Below, in pieces: positions 7,724-16,053 of a DNA stretch of 64,000 nucleotides. Position numbers and translations under genes: made by a program. Within the stretch, counting starts at the first letter, position 1; the number at the start of each line of letters is the position of its first letter. Source of the stretch: Bordetella parapertussis (GTDB taxonomy: Bacteria > Pseudomonadota > Gammaproteobacteria > Burkholderiales > Burkholderiaceae_B). Below the pieces are notes generated by a model that was not told the origin of the DNA, made no database searches, and was given only the letters and a program-made list of their open reading frames with translations. The stretch is taken from the NCBI GenBank assembly GCA_945897365.1, contig CAMDFD010000013.1, forward strand, positions 1 through 64,000, given 5' to 3'.

Positions 7724-8913
7724 AAAAAGCAGGACCACGCCCACTCGATGGGATCACGGTTGTCAGTCTAGAGCATGCGATTGCGGCGCCTTTTTGTACG
7801 CGACAACTTGCTGACAACGGCGCACGCGTTATCAAAGTTGAGCGTCCAGGTGTGGGCGATTTTGCCCGCAAATACGATGAACGTACCCGGGGTATGGCTT
7901 CGCATTTCGTGTGGACGAATCGCTCCAAAGAAAGTCTGACCTTAGATCTCAAGCATGAGGATGCAGGTCCGATTCTCAATGAACTGTTGGCCGAGACCGA
8001 TGTACTCGTACAAAACTTGGCGCCTGGTGCGGCTGCCCGTATGGGTTTGTCATTCGAGGCTTTGCACAAGCGATTCCCTAAGCTGATTGTGTGCGATATC
8101 TCGGGTTATGGTGAGGGTGGTCCGTATGAGACTAAAAAAGCCTATGACCTGTTGATTCAAAGCGAAAGTGGTTTTATTTCTGTGACAGGTTCGCCTGATG
8201 CGCCCGCCAAAGCGGGATGTTCAATTGCGGATATCGCTGCTGGCTCTTATGCCTATTCAAGCATCTTGAATGCTTTGTTGTTGCGTCACAAAACAGGGTT
8301 GGGCAGCCATCTAGACGTGTCTATGCTTGAAAGCATGGTCGAGTGGATGAGCTTTCCGTTGTATTACGCTTTTGAGGGCCAGACGCCACCACCGCGGGCG
8401 GGTGCTGCGCACGCCACGATTTATCCCTACGGCCCTTTTCCGGTCGGCGACGGTAGTCACGTCATGCTTGGTTTACAAAACGAGCGCGAGTGGCAAGTCT
8501 TTTGTGAAAAGGTTCTCAAGCAACCTGAGTTGGCGAAAGACCCCCGTTATGACTCAACCTCCAAGCGTGTCGCGAATCGGGATGGTTTGCGAGGGCTGAT
8601 TGTTGATGCGTTTGCCAAGATGACGATTGACCAGGTCATCGAGGCGTTGGAAAAGGCTCAAATCGCGAATGCCCGCGTCAATGAGATGAAAGATGTCTGG
8701 GCGCATCCACAACTCAAAGCCAGGCAGCGCTGGACTGAAGTCCAGACGCCCGTGGGCGCATTGCCTGCGTTGCTGCCCCCAGCGACCAGCAACGCCTTTG
8801 ATGCACGCATGGATCCGATCCCGGATGTCGGTGAGCATACGCTGTCGATCTTAAAGTCTTTGGGCGTCAGCGATGAGATTATTGCCAAGCTTGAGGCGGC
8901 CAAGGCTATTTAA
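7720..8913 (+). CDS. CaiB/BaiF (family III) CoA-transferase
   Basis: 397 residues, beginning with PLDGITVVSLEHAIAAPFCTRQLADNGARVIKVE, the standard N-terminus of family III CoA-transferases (formyl-CoA or succinyl-CoA dependent). The catalytic aspartate is expected in the SIADIAAGSYA segment near residue 170. It is the last gene of the plus arm and its start overlaps the hydratase stop. It offers a second route of CoA activation besides the class I pair on the minus arm, perhaps for a downstream intermediate. Donor and acceptor are not known. Confidence 0.9.
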   Translation: MKKAGPRPLDGITVVSLEHAIAAPFCTRQLADNGARVIKVERPGVGDFARKYDERTRGMASHFVWTNRSKESLTLDLKHEDAGPILNELLAETDVLVQNLAPGAAARMGLSFEALHKRFPKLIVCDISGYGEGGPYETKKAYDLLIQSESGFISVTGSPDAPAKAGCSIADIAAGSYAYSSILNALLLRHKTGLGSHLDVSMLESMVEWMSFPLYYAFEGQTPPPRAGAAHATIYPYGPFPVGDGSHVMLGLQNEREWQVFCEKVLKQPELAKDPRYDSTSKRVANRDGLRGLIVDAFAKMTIDQVIEALEKAQIANARVNEMKDVWAHPQLKARQRWTEVQTPVGALPALLPPATSNAFDARMDPIPDVGEHTLSILKSLGVSDEIIAKLEAAKAI

Positions 8914-8929
8914 AGCAGAGCGATTGAAC

Positions 8930-9415
8930 TCAAAGCGGCCAGAGTTTTTGGTCGCTGCATTGCGCGAGTAGCAACGCAATGTTGCCTTGCTTGAGAACAA
9001 ACTCAGGCAAGAGGTCATTGAGTGGTTTGAGTACAAACGCTCTTTCATGCATGCGAGGGTGCGGCAAGGTGAGTCGAGCTGTTTGCATCTCGACGTCCTC
9101 GTACCAGAGCAAATCCAGGTCGAGCGTGCGGGGTGCGTTGCGAAATGGACGCTCACGCCCATGTGTCCGCTCAAGTGCCTGCAAGATCTCAAGCAGAGCC
9201 AGCGGCGCGAGATCTGTGTTGATACGCGCGACCGTATTCACAAAGGTCGGGCCCTGTGCATCGACCGGATCGCTGCCATAAAAAGGGGCAACTTCTAATA
9301 CTTCGATGCATGGCGTGCTGTTGAGCGCTTCGAGCGCGCGTTCTATCGTTTCACGCGCTTGACCTAGATTCGCTCCTAAACCAATCAAGGCATGCACAGA
9401 CATATTTTTCAACAT
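8930..9415 (-). CDS. folK: 2-amino-4-hydroxy-6-hydroxymethyldihydropteridine pyrophosphokinase
   Basis: Transfers pyrophosphate from ATP to 6-hydroxymethyl-7,8-dihydropterin in folate synthesis. The 161-residue protein has the family start ALIGLGANLG, the substrate loop near FYGSDPVDAQGPTFVN, and RTLDLDLLWYED with the metal-binding aspartates, ending with LPHPRMHERAFVL. It starts directly after the pcnB stop. An in-frame ATG at 9403 (MSVHALIG) is an equally possible start. It is the last gene of the hda-HAD-pcnB-folK run and converges on the CaiB gene. Confidence 0.96.
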   Translation of the reverse strand: MLKNMSVHALIGLGANLGQARETIERALEALNSTPCIEVLEVAPFYGSDPVDAQGPTFVNTVARINTDLAPLALLEILQALERTHGRERPFRNAPRTLDLDLLWYEDVEMQTARLTLPHPRMHERAFVLKPLNDLLPEFVLKQGNIALLLAQCSDQKLWPL

Positions 9416-10792
9416 CTAGCTGATATCAGCGGGTGGCGTGCTTGTTGCCCCCGAGGTTGCCCGCGGACTCCGTTTGCGACGGCTTCGTGTGCGAGGCCCA
9501 GTTGTGTTTGACTCTCTTGGCAGTCGGCTTAACTCTTCGAGCATTTCTGCGCGAGCATCGTCGTCGGCATTAGCCAAATCCATCCACCATTGCGCGAGAA
9601 CACTGTCGAATTGGTGTGCGGCCGCGCGAAGCTGAAGGAAATCGACTGCAGCTCTAAAACGAGGTTGCTCAAACATACGCCAAATTGATTTAGGTAGACG
9701 TTTTTCAAAGCGCGGTTGCATAAACCAAATTTCTCGCATGTCCGCACTAAAGCGTTTTTGGATGGCGAGTTTCTCTGTTTGTTCGTCAAGCACGGAATCC
9801 GCAGCGTCCATCAGGCCTTGGATAGAGGGTTCGCCAGCGGCGATGCGTTTTTTCCAGCGTACATCTACTTGATACCAAAGCAGGGCGGCGAATAAGAAGC
9901 TTGGACTGACGGTTTTACCGCTGCGCACGCGTTGATCTGTCCGTTCGAGCGCGAGTTCGATAAACTTCTCACCACCTGGTTGCTCGAGTACGACATCGAG
10001 TAGAGGGAGAATGCCTTGGTGCAGTCCATCTTGACGTAATTGCGTCAGACATTCCATTGCTTGGCCACAGGTCAGCAGCTTGAGCATTTCGTCAAACAGA
10101 CGCGAAGCGGGGACGTTTTCAATGAGCTCGGCCATCGAAGCCAAGGGTTCTTTGGTGGCAGGTTCGATTTTCCCCTTGAGCTTGACCGCGAAGCGGACAG
10201 CGCGCAGCATGCGGACAGGATCTTCGCGGTATCTCGTGCGCGGGTCGCCAATCATCCGCACAATACGATGTTTGAGATCATCGACGCCGTTGTGATAGTC
10301 GATGACTTCTTCGGTCGTGGGGTCGTAGAAAAGCGCGTTGATAGTGAAGTCACGTCGCGCGGCATCTTGCGCATGCGTCCCGAATTCATTGTCGCGTAGG
10401 ATTCGACCAAGACCGTCAGTGGATTGCAGTTCGGACGCTGGCGCTCTAAAGGTGGAGGTTTCAATGATCTCCTGACCAAACACCACATGAACAAGTTGGA
10501 AACGTCGTCCGATGATGCGCGCGCGTCTAAAAAGCGGACGGATCTGTTCGGGTGTCGCATTGGTAGCGACATCAAAGTCTTTGGGTTCGAGTCCAACGAT
10601 CAGATCACGTACGGCACCACCCACGATATAGGCTTGATAGCCCTCGTGTTGCAGGACCTCGCATACCTTGATTGCATGGCGAGAAACGATGCGACGATCT
10701 ATGCCGTGTTTTTCTTTATTGATCCGTCTTAAACCTTGTGATCTCTGGCCAAACAACTGACCAACAAAGCGTTTAATGGTTTCTGTAAGCAT
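9416..10792 (-). CDS. pcnB: Poly(A) polymerase I
   Basis: Adds 3' poly(A) tails to RNA and so promotes decay. 458 residues. The nucleotidyltransferase head has GGAVRDLIVGLEPKDFDVAT near residues 58-77, with the DxD metal-binding pair. It is followed by the RRARIIGRRFQLVHV segment typical of PcnB rather than CCA-adding enzymes, the RNA-binding middle, and a basic, probably disordered C-terminal tail. Its ATG overlaps the HAD stop by one base (TAATG), indicating an operon with hda upstream and folK downstream. Confidence 0.94.
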   Translation of the reverse strand: MLTETIKRFVGQLFGQRSQGLRRINKEKHGIDRRIVSRHAIKVCEVLQHEGYQAYIVGGAVRDLIVGLEPKDFDVATNATPEQIRPLFRRARIIGRRFQLVHVVFGQEIIETSTFRAPASELQSTDGLGRILRDNEFGTHAQDAARRDFTINALFYDPTTEEVIDYHNGVDDLKHRIVRMIGDPRTRYREDPVRMLRAVRFAVKLKGKIEPATKEPLASMAELIENVPASRLFDEMLKLLTCGQAMECLTQLRQDGLHQGILPLLDVVLEQPGGEKFIELALERTDQRVRSGKTVSPSFLFAALLWYQVDVRWKKRIAAGEPSIQGLMDAADSVLDEQTEKLAIQKRFSADMREIWFMQPRFEKRLPKSIWRMFEQPRFRAAVDFLQLRAAAHQFDSVLAQWWMDLANADDDARAEMLEELSRLPRESNTTGPRTRSRRKRSPRATSGATSTPPADIS

Positions 10793-11490
10793 TAGGATTT
10801 ATCGTCTGCTAGCTTGTTAAAAAGATTGAGCACAGGCCAGCCGCGCTGTTGCGCCACGGCGAGCAAGCTCGCGCTCGGATTGGTCACGACAGGATGCGTG
10901 ACGACTTCGAGCAAAGGAAGGTCATTGATGGAGTCGCTATAAAAGTAAGACGCGTCAAAATCATCCAGACGTTGCTGTTGTCCCGCTAGCCAATGATTAA
11001 CCCGAACAACCTTGCCATGCTTGAAACTTGGTGTACCCAAAATTTTTCCCGTATAGCGTCCAGCGATGAACTCGGGTTCCGTGGCGATGAGTGTCGGTAC
11101 ACCAAAAGCGCGTGCGATTGGCGCAGTCACGAAACTATTGGTAGCGGTTACAACAGCGCAGAGGTCTCCGGCCGCTAAATGTTGTTGCACCAATTCGATC
11201 GCGCGCAGCGTCATTGCGGGCCGAATGACCTGTTGCATAAACTCTTCGTGCCAGGCCGCGAGCAAGTGAGGCGGGTGGGCAGCAAGCAAACCCAACATAA
11301 AAACGGCTGCTTGCTCTGCGGTCAACGCACCCGCGTTGTAGCGGTCCATCAACTCTTCGTTGCGTCGCAAGGCTTCGGCGGGATCGCCGGCGCGTCCGGA
11401 CTTGGCCATAAAAACAGCCCACTGATAGTCACTATCAAGAGGCAGGAGTGTGTGGTCGAGATCGAAAAGTGCAAGTCTTTTGGAGGTCAT
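10792..11490 (-). CDS. HAD-superfamily hydrolase (SerB-like, HAD-IB)
   Basis: 232-residue haloacid dehalogenase-type phosphatase. Motif I is LFDLDHTLLPLDSD (nucleophile Asp9, general acid Asp11), a helical cap follows, and motif IV is YFYSDSINDLPLL. It resembles the HAD-IB proteins that accompany pcnB in Bordetella and Burkholderia relatives. The physiological substrate of this group is not established, and phosphoserine or a phospholipid headgroup are possibilities only. The start overlaps the hda stop by four bases, and the stop overlaps the pcnB start. Confidence 0.88.
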   Translation of the reverse strand: MTSKRLALFDLDHTLLPLDSDYQWAVFMAKSGRAGDPAEALRRNEELMDRYNAGALTAEQAAVFMLGLLAAHPPHLLAAWHEEFMQQVIRPAMTLRAIELVQQHLAAGDLCAVVTATNSFVTAPIARAFGVPTLIATEPEFIAGRYTGKILGTPSFKHGKVVRVNHWLAGQQQRLDDFDASYFYSDSINDLPLLEVVTHPVVTNPSASLLAVAQQRGWPVLNLFNKLADDKS

Positions 11491-12188
11491 GATTGTAAAA
11501 ATTCTCGGTCTGTCAGCATTTGGCGCACAAGCGGCAGCGTGACGCTGCGGTGTTTGGAAAGCGAGTACCGGTCTAAGGCGTCCACCAAAGCAAAAAGTTG
11601 CCGGATATCGCGGGTGTAGTGCGTCAACATCCAGTCCAGTATGTCCTCGGAAAGCGGCAAGCCAAGCCTAAGCGCATAAGCAGTGAGCGCTTCGAACTTT
11701 TCCTCATCCGAAAGCGGCTCAAGTCGAAACACCAGATCCCAGCCTAGGCGAGTACGCAGATCTTCGCGCAAAGACATCATCATGGGCGCTCGATCCCCTG
11801 TCACCACAAGCCTAAAAGCTTGATCTGTCGCAGCGAACTCGCGCCAGCGATTGTACAGGGCAAAGACCGCAGACTGTTGTTCAGCGTTCATTTCCTGGAT
11901 ATCGTCGACTGCGATGATTTCTGCGTGGTTCAGGTCGGCGGGCAGGGTGGCCAACGCCATGATGTCCACCGAGGGGGTTGCGGTTTCGATGAGATGGGCT
12001 TTTTTATCTTTGATGATTGCCTGGAGCAAATGACTGCGTCCACAGCCTGGAGGACCCCATAAATACAGCGCTCGACCCCGTGACAAGCCCTTGACCGCAT
12101 CGAGGGCTGCGGCGTTCGCTCCCACGACCGTATTGTCCAAACTAGGACTTTGGGTGGGTGTAATCTCTAGTAGTAACTGCCGACTCAT
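11487..12188 (-). CDS. hda: DnaA regulatory inactivator Hda
   Basis: AAA+ protein of 233 residues related to DnaA domain III. Together with the DNA-bound beta clamp it stimulates ATP hydrolysis by DnaA after initiation. The N-terminal QLLLEI should be the clamp-binding motif. The Walker A-like GPPGCGRSH (45-53) has Arg in place of Lys, as also seen in E. coli Hda, and the Walker B is IIAVDDIQEM. First gene of the hda-HAD-pcnB-folK operon, divergent from purM. No Shine-Dalgarno is visible. Instead a three-codon mini-ORF overlaps the start (see 12185-12196). Confidence 0.94.
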   Translation of the reverse strand: MSRQLLLEITPTQSPSLDNTVVGANAAALDAVKGLSRGRALYLWGPPGCGRSHLLQAIIKDKKAHLIETATPSVDIMALATLPADLNHAEIIAVDDIQEMNAEQQSAVFALYNRWREFAATDQAFRLVVTGDRAPMMMSLREDLRTRLGWDLVFRLEPLSDEEKFEALTAYALRLGLPLSEDILDWMLTHYTRDIRQLFALVDALDRYSLSKHRSVTLPLVRQMLTDREFLQS

Positions 12189-12196
12189 CGACTCAT
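12185..12196 (-). promoter_or_regulatory. Three-codon mini-ORF overlapping the hda start
   Basis: The 8-mer ATGAGTCG is tandemly duplicated at the hda start. The upstream copy reads ATG AGT CGA TGA, that is Met-Ser-Arg-stop, and its stop overlaps the hda ATG. Ribosomes could enter at the first ATG and re-initiate at hda, or the two starts could compete. The sequence is certain; the regulatory meaning is inference. Confidence 0.45.
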
Positions 12197-12209
12197 CGTA
12201 AAATCAGTA

Positions 12210-12239
12210 AAAATACGGACGCAAGTCCACAATTGTCAC
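12210..12239 (-). promoter_or_regulatory. Candidate promoter for hda
   Basis: On the minus strand a -35-like GTGACA (12239-12234) and a -10-like TATTTT (12215-12210) are separated by 18 bp. Transcription would begin near 12203, giving a leader of only about 15 bases before the hda ATG. Prediction by eye only. Confidence 0.3.
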
Positions 12240-12258
12240 ACAACCACGGCTTTTTCCC

Positions 12259-13305
12259 ATGACTCAACCTCAAGCACCTCTGACTTACCGCGACGCTGGC
12301 GTCGATATTGACGCGGGCGACGCCCTTGTAGACCGTATTAAGCCTCTGGCGGCACGCACGATGCGCGAGGGCGTTCTGGCTGGTATCGGTGGTTTTGGCG
12401 CACTGTTCGAGGTGCCGAAGCGTTACAAAGAGCCTGTCCTTGTATCGGGCACGGATGGCGTCGGGACCAAACTCAAGCTTGCGTTTGACTGGCAGCGCCA
12501 CGATACTGTGGGGATCGATTTGGTTGCCATGAGCGTCAACGATATTCTGGTTCAGGGCGCCGAGCCGCTCTTTTTCCTGGATTATTTCGCCTGCGGTAAA
12601 TTGTCCGTGGATGTCGCAGCCCAAGTTGTGGGCGGCATCGCCAAGGGCTGCGAGCTGTCGGGTTGCGCCCTGATCGGTGGTGAAACGGCTGAAATGCCTG
12701 GCATGTACCCGGATGGGGAATACGATTTGGCCGGCTTTGCAGTCGGCGCTGCGGAAAAGTCTGCCTTGATCGATGGGAAGTCGATCCAGCCAGGCGACGT
12801 CGTCCTTGGGTTGGCTTCAAGTGGTGCACATTCCAACGGCTACTCTCTCTTGCGCAAAATCCTACAGCGTGCCAATGCGCGTCCAGACCAAGACTTCCAT
12901 GGTCAGCCTTTGGGCGATATCGTGATGGCGCCTACGCATTTGTACGTAAAACCTGTCTTGGCTGTGCTCAAGGATTTTGGCAAACAAATCAAAGGTTTGG
13001 CGCACATCACAGGTGGCGGTTTGCTCGATAACGTCCCACGCATTCTTCAGCCTGGTTTGCAAGCGCGCTTGCACCGCGATGCTTGGCAAATGCCCAAGTT
13101 ATTTAGTTGGTTACAGCAACAAGGGGGCGTTGCCGATACTGAAATGTATCGCGTGTTCAATTGTGGTGTGGGTATGGTTGCCGTTGTGTCCGCCGCTCAA
13201 GCAGAGGCGATCAGCCAAGCCCTCAGAGCACAGGGTGAAACGGTCTATCAAATCGGAGAAATTGCTGAGTGCGCTGCGACAGATGCGCAAACGGTCGTGC
13301 TTTAA
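12259..13305 (+). CDS. purM: Phosphoribosylformylglycinamidine cyclo-ligase
   Basis: Purine synthesis enzyme that closes the imidazole ring of FGAM to AIR using ATP. 348 residues, the usual length. The N-terminus TYRDAGVDIDAGDALVDRIK and the segments VSGTDGVGTKLKLA, GGETAEMPGMY and HITGGGLLDNVPR are all standard PurM signatures. It is monocistronic, divergent from hda across 70 bp, and converges on miaA with one base between the stop codons. A short CGTGC/GCACG inverted repeat spans both stops but has no T run. Confidence 0.97.
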   Translation: MTQPQAPLTYRDAGVDIDAGDALVDRIKPLAARTMREGVLAGIGGFGALFEVPKRYKEPVLVSGTDGVGTKLKLAFDWQRHDTVGIDLVAMSVNDILVQGAEPLFFLDYFACGKLSVDVAAQVVGGIAKGCELSGCALIGGETAEMPGMYPDGEYDLAGFAVGAAEKSALIDGKSIQPGDVVLGLASSGAHSNGYSLLRKILQRANARPDQDFHGQPLGDIVMAPTHLYVKPVLAVLKDFGKQIKGLAHITGGGLLDNVPRILQPGLQARLHRDAWQMPKLFSWLQQQGGVADTEMYRVFNCGVGMVAVVSAAQAEAISQALRAQGETVYQIGEIAECAATDAQTVVL

Positions 13306-13306
13306 G

Positions 13307-14257
13307 TTAATGCACGATCGTTCGGTCATCGATCAGTTGTCTGACGATTCTTAAGGCTTGCTCGCATGCGTCAGAAGCGTCCGCCTCAACGGTCATGCGC
13401 TCCGGCAAGCTACGCAACCAAGTCAGCTGTCTTTTCGCGAGTTGTCGGGTTGCCGCGATGGCTTGTTCTCTCGCTTGCTCCTTCGTGACATCCCCGTCCA
13501 TCATGGACCATAGTTGTCGATAGCCTACGCAGCGGATCGAAGGTAGGTCCGTATGGAGATCGCCTCGCGCGCGCAAAGCCTCGACTTCTTTAATCAAACC
13601 CTCTTCGAGCATCTGATCGAAACGTAACGCGATACGTTGATGCAAGTGGCTACGCTGCGCCGGCTCCAGGCTCAGCGTGACAGTCCTCAGTGGCTGATCT
13701 GTCTGTGCAGAGGCGTTCAGTAATTCGGACATAGGCTTACCGCTCAGATGCCAAATTTCAAGTGCCCTCTGAATACGTTGACTGTCATTGGGAGAGAGCC
13801 TCGCTGCCGTGATGGGATCGATGTTACTAAGCTGTGTATGCATTGCGGGCCAACCGATCGCGACTGCGCGTGACTCCAGCTCCTTTCTGAGCTTAGGGTC
13901 TGCTGTGGGCAAATCATTGAGCCCTTCACGCAGTGCTTTGAAATAAAGCATCGTGCCACCCACCAGCACTGGCAAGCGTCCGCGCGCACGGATTTGTGTC
14001 ACGCACGCAAGCGCATCGCGTCGAAAGGCAGCAGCCGAATAAGCGTCGAGCGGATCCAAAATATCCAATAAATGGTGAGAAACCAGTGTGCGCTCTTCGC
14101 GTGAGGGCTTGGCCGTGCCAATATCCATGCCTCGATAGATGGTGGCCGAGTCGACATTAATCAGCTCGCATGGCCATGTTTCTGCGATCGCATGTGCGAT
14201 CGCGCTCTTGCCACTGGCCGTCGGTCCTGCAATGCAAAGTAATGCGGGCGCTGTCAT
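13307..14257 (-). CDS. miaA: tRNA dimethylallyltransferase
   Basis: Adds an isopentenyl group to A37 of tRNAs that read UNN codons. 316 residues from the ATG at 14257, which overlaps the mutL stop (ATGA). The longer upstream reading frame only mirrors mutL. The P-loop GPTASGKS is at residues 11-18, followed by the substrate motif DSATIYRGMDIGTAKP and VGGTMLYFKALREGL. The mutL-miaA coupling is a common bacterial arrangement. It ends one base from the purM stop. Confidence 0.95.
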   Translation of the reverse strand: MTAPALLCIAGPTASGKSAIAHAIAETWPCELINVDSATIYRGMDIGTAKPSREERTLVSHHLLDILDPLDAYSAAAFRRDALACVTQIRARGRLPVLVGGTMLYFKALREGLNDLPTADPKLRKELESRAVAIGWPAMHTQLSNIDPITAARLSPNDSQRIQRALEIWHLSGKPMSELLNASAQTDQPLRTVTLSLEPAQRSHLHQRIALRFDQMLEEGLIKEVEALRARGDLHTDLPSIRCVGYRQLWSMMDGDVTKEQAREQAIAATRQLAKRQLTWLRSLPERMTVEADASDACEQALRIVRQLIDDRTIVH

Positions 14258-16053
14258 TGACCGCGCAAAAATAATTTGTCCAAGTCCGATACGTTCCAAT
14301 GAATCCAGGTCGGACGTCCATGATTGCATTGATCGGCGCGTTCGGTCAGCTCCATTTGGCGAAGCAACGCGTTCATTTCTTCCAGCGTTAATTGGCGATT
14401 GGCGCGCACAGCGCCATGACACGCCATTGTCGCGAGCAAGGTATTGCGTTGTTCGGTTAATAGCTGACTTGCGCCAATCTGTTCAAGATCGCGTAAGACA
14501 CCTCGCGCAAGCGCTTCAAGGTCGCCGCGCGCAAGCATCGCGGGGACTGCCCGCAGCGCCATAGTTTGCGGTCCCATGGCGGCCATTTCAAAGCCCAATT
14601 TTTCTATTTCCGTTTGGTACTCTTGGGCGAGTGCGAGCTCTTTTTCAGTGACACGAAATACGACCGGAACCAATAGACTTTGTTGAGGTAGTGTTTGTTC
14701 ATCGAGGGCTTTTTTCAACTGCTCGTAGACCACTCTTTCGTGTGCGGCGTGCATATCGATCAATGCAAGTCCTGAGCGGGTCTGGGCCAAAATATAAATG
14801 CCATGCACCTGAGCGAGCGCGCGACCTAACGGCCAGTCCGGTGCGGGCTCATCGAGAGGTGCGTAGAGATTCTGCCATGCTTGGGGCGAGGTGGAGAGGG
14901 CCTGACCTGTTTCGCGCAGTTGAAAAGCGCGCTGAGACGTGGCCTGCCAAGGCGTCCCGGTAGAGCCTGAGGGCGCGAACGCGGTGGGCACAAAGGCAGA
15001 ATCGCCCGCCTGCCTGGCATCGTAAGAGACCTCGATCTCAGCCGCGGACACGCTCTGCGCGCCAGCGACACCCGCCAACGCTTGCGTCACTGTTTGCTGA
15101 ACAAAGCGATGCACGGCACCGGAGTCGCGAAAACGCACTTCGTGTTTTGCTGGATGGACATTGACATCGACGGCAGTCGGATCCACGTGAAGAAAAAGTA
15201 CAAAAGCAGGCTGCCGATCTCCGTGTAGCACATCGGTATACGCACTTCGTATCGCATGCGAAACCGTTCGATCACGTACATGACGACCGTTGACAAATAA
15301 AAACTGACGATCTGCGCGGGCGCGGGCCGCGGTAGGGCGGGTGACAATGCCCATGAGTGAGATCAAGCCGCCTTGGGCATTGACTTCGATGCCGTGTTCG
15401 TTAAATTCTGAACCCAATACATCGCTGATGCGTTTGAGGGCAGAGGTGGGAAGCCATTGGCGTACGGCGCGATCGTTGTGAAAGACACGGAATCCTACTT
15501 CAGGAAATGCGAGAGCAATACGTTCAATTGCATCGATGCAGTGGCCAAACTCAGTGGCCTCCGCGCGTAGAAATTTACGTCTTGCTGGGACGCGATCGAA
15601 TAAATATTTAACCTCAACCGTCGTACCCAGTGCACCAGAGGCCGCCGTGGCTTCGAGCGTGCCGGGCTCGAGGCACCACGCATGCTCAGCGTCTTTGGTG
15701 CGAGAAATCAGTGTGAGTTGGGAGACCGCTGCAATCGAAGCGAGCGCTTCGCCGCGAAAGCCCATCGAATGGACGGACTCGAGCTCTTCGAGCGAACTGA
15801 TTTTGCTCGTGGCGTGACGCGTGAGCGCGAGAGCGAGTTCGTGTTTTTCGATCCCGCCCCCATCATCTATCACAGCAATCCGTCTGATGCCACCCGCCTC
15901 GAGTCGGATCTCAACGGTTTGAGCACCCGCATCGACGGCATTTTCCACTAATTCTTTAAGAACGGATGCAGGTCGTTCGATGACTTCGCCCGCAGCGATT
16001 TGACTCACGAGCAAATCGGGTAGGGCACGGATGGGGCGACGCGGCGACATCAT
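14254..16053 (-). CDS. mutL: DNA mismatch repair protein MutL
   Basis: GHKL ATPase that links MutS to downstream excision. 599 residues. N-terminal ATP-binding motifs are ELVENAVDAGA, IDDGGGI and SMGFRGEALASI. The middle has FVNGRHVRDR. The C-terminal dimerisation domain begins around residue 400 after a variable linker. The C-terminal domain ends with ACHGAVRANR and GRPTW. The DQHA-type endonuclease motif of Gram-positive MutL appears degenerate here (DMHAAHERVVYE is present), so nuclease activity is uncertain. The start abuts the amidase stop at 16053. Confidence 0.95.
   Translation of the reverse strand: MMSPRRPIRALPDLLVSQIAAGEVIERPASVLKELVENAVDAGAQTVEIRLEAGGIRRIAVIDDGGGIEKHELALALTRHATSKISSLEELESVHSMGFRGEALASIAAVSQLTLISRTKDAEHAWCLEPGTLEATAASGALGTTVEVKYLFDRVPARRKFLRAEATEFGHCIDAIERIALAFPEVGFRVFHNDRAVRQWLPTSALKRISDVLGSEFNEHGIEVNAQGGLISLMGIVTRPTAARARADRQFLFVNGRHVRDRTVSHAIRSAYTDVLHGDRQPAFVLFLHVDPTAVDVNVHPAKHEVRFRDSGAVHRFVQQTVTQALAGVAGAQSVSAAEIEVSYDARQAGDSAFVPTAFAPSGSTGTPWQATSQRAFQLRETGQALSTSPQAWQNLYAPLDEPAPDWPLGRALAQVHGIYILAQTRSGLALIDMHAAHERVVYEQLKKALDEQTLPQQSLLVPVVFRVTEKELALAQEYQTEIEKLGFEMAAMGPQTMALRAVPAMLARGDLEALARGVLRDLEQIGASQLLTEQRNTLLATMACHGAVRANRQLTLEEMNALLRQMELTERADQCNHGRPTWIHWNVSDLDKLFLRGQ

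Noticed and set aside
14257..14422. N-terminal extension of miaA
   Set aside because: The extra residues are read opposite to nothing conserved within mutL, and the P-loop fits a start at 14257.
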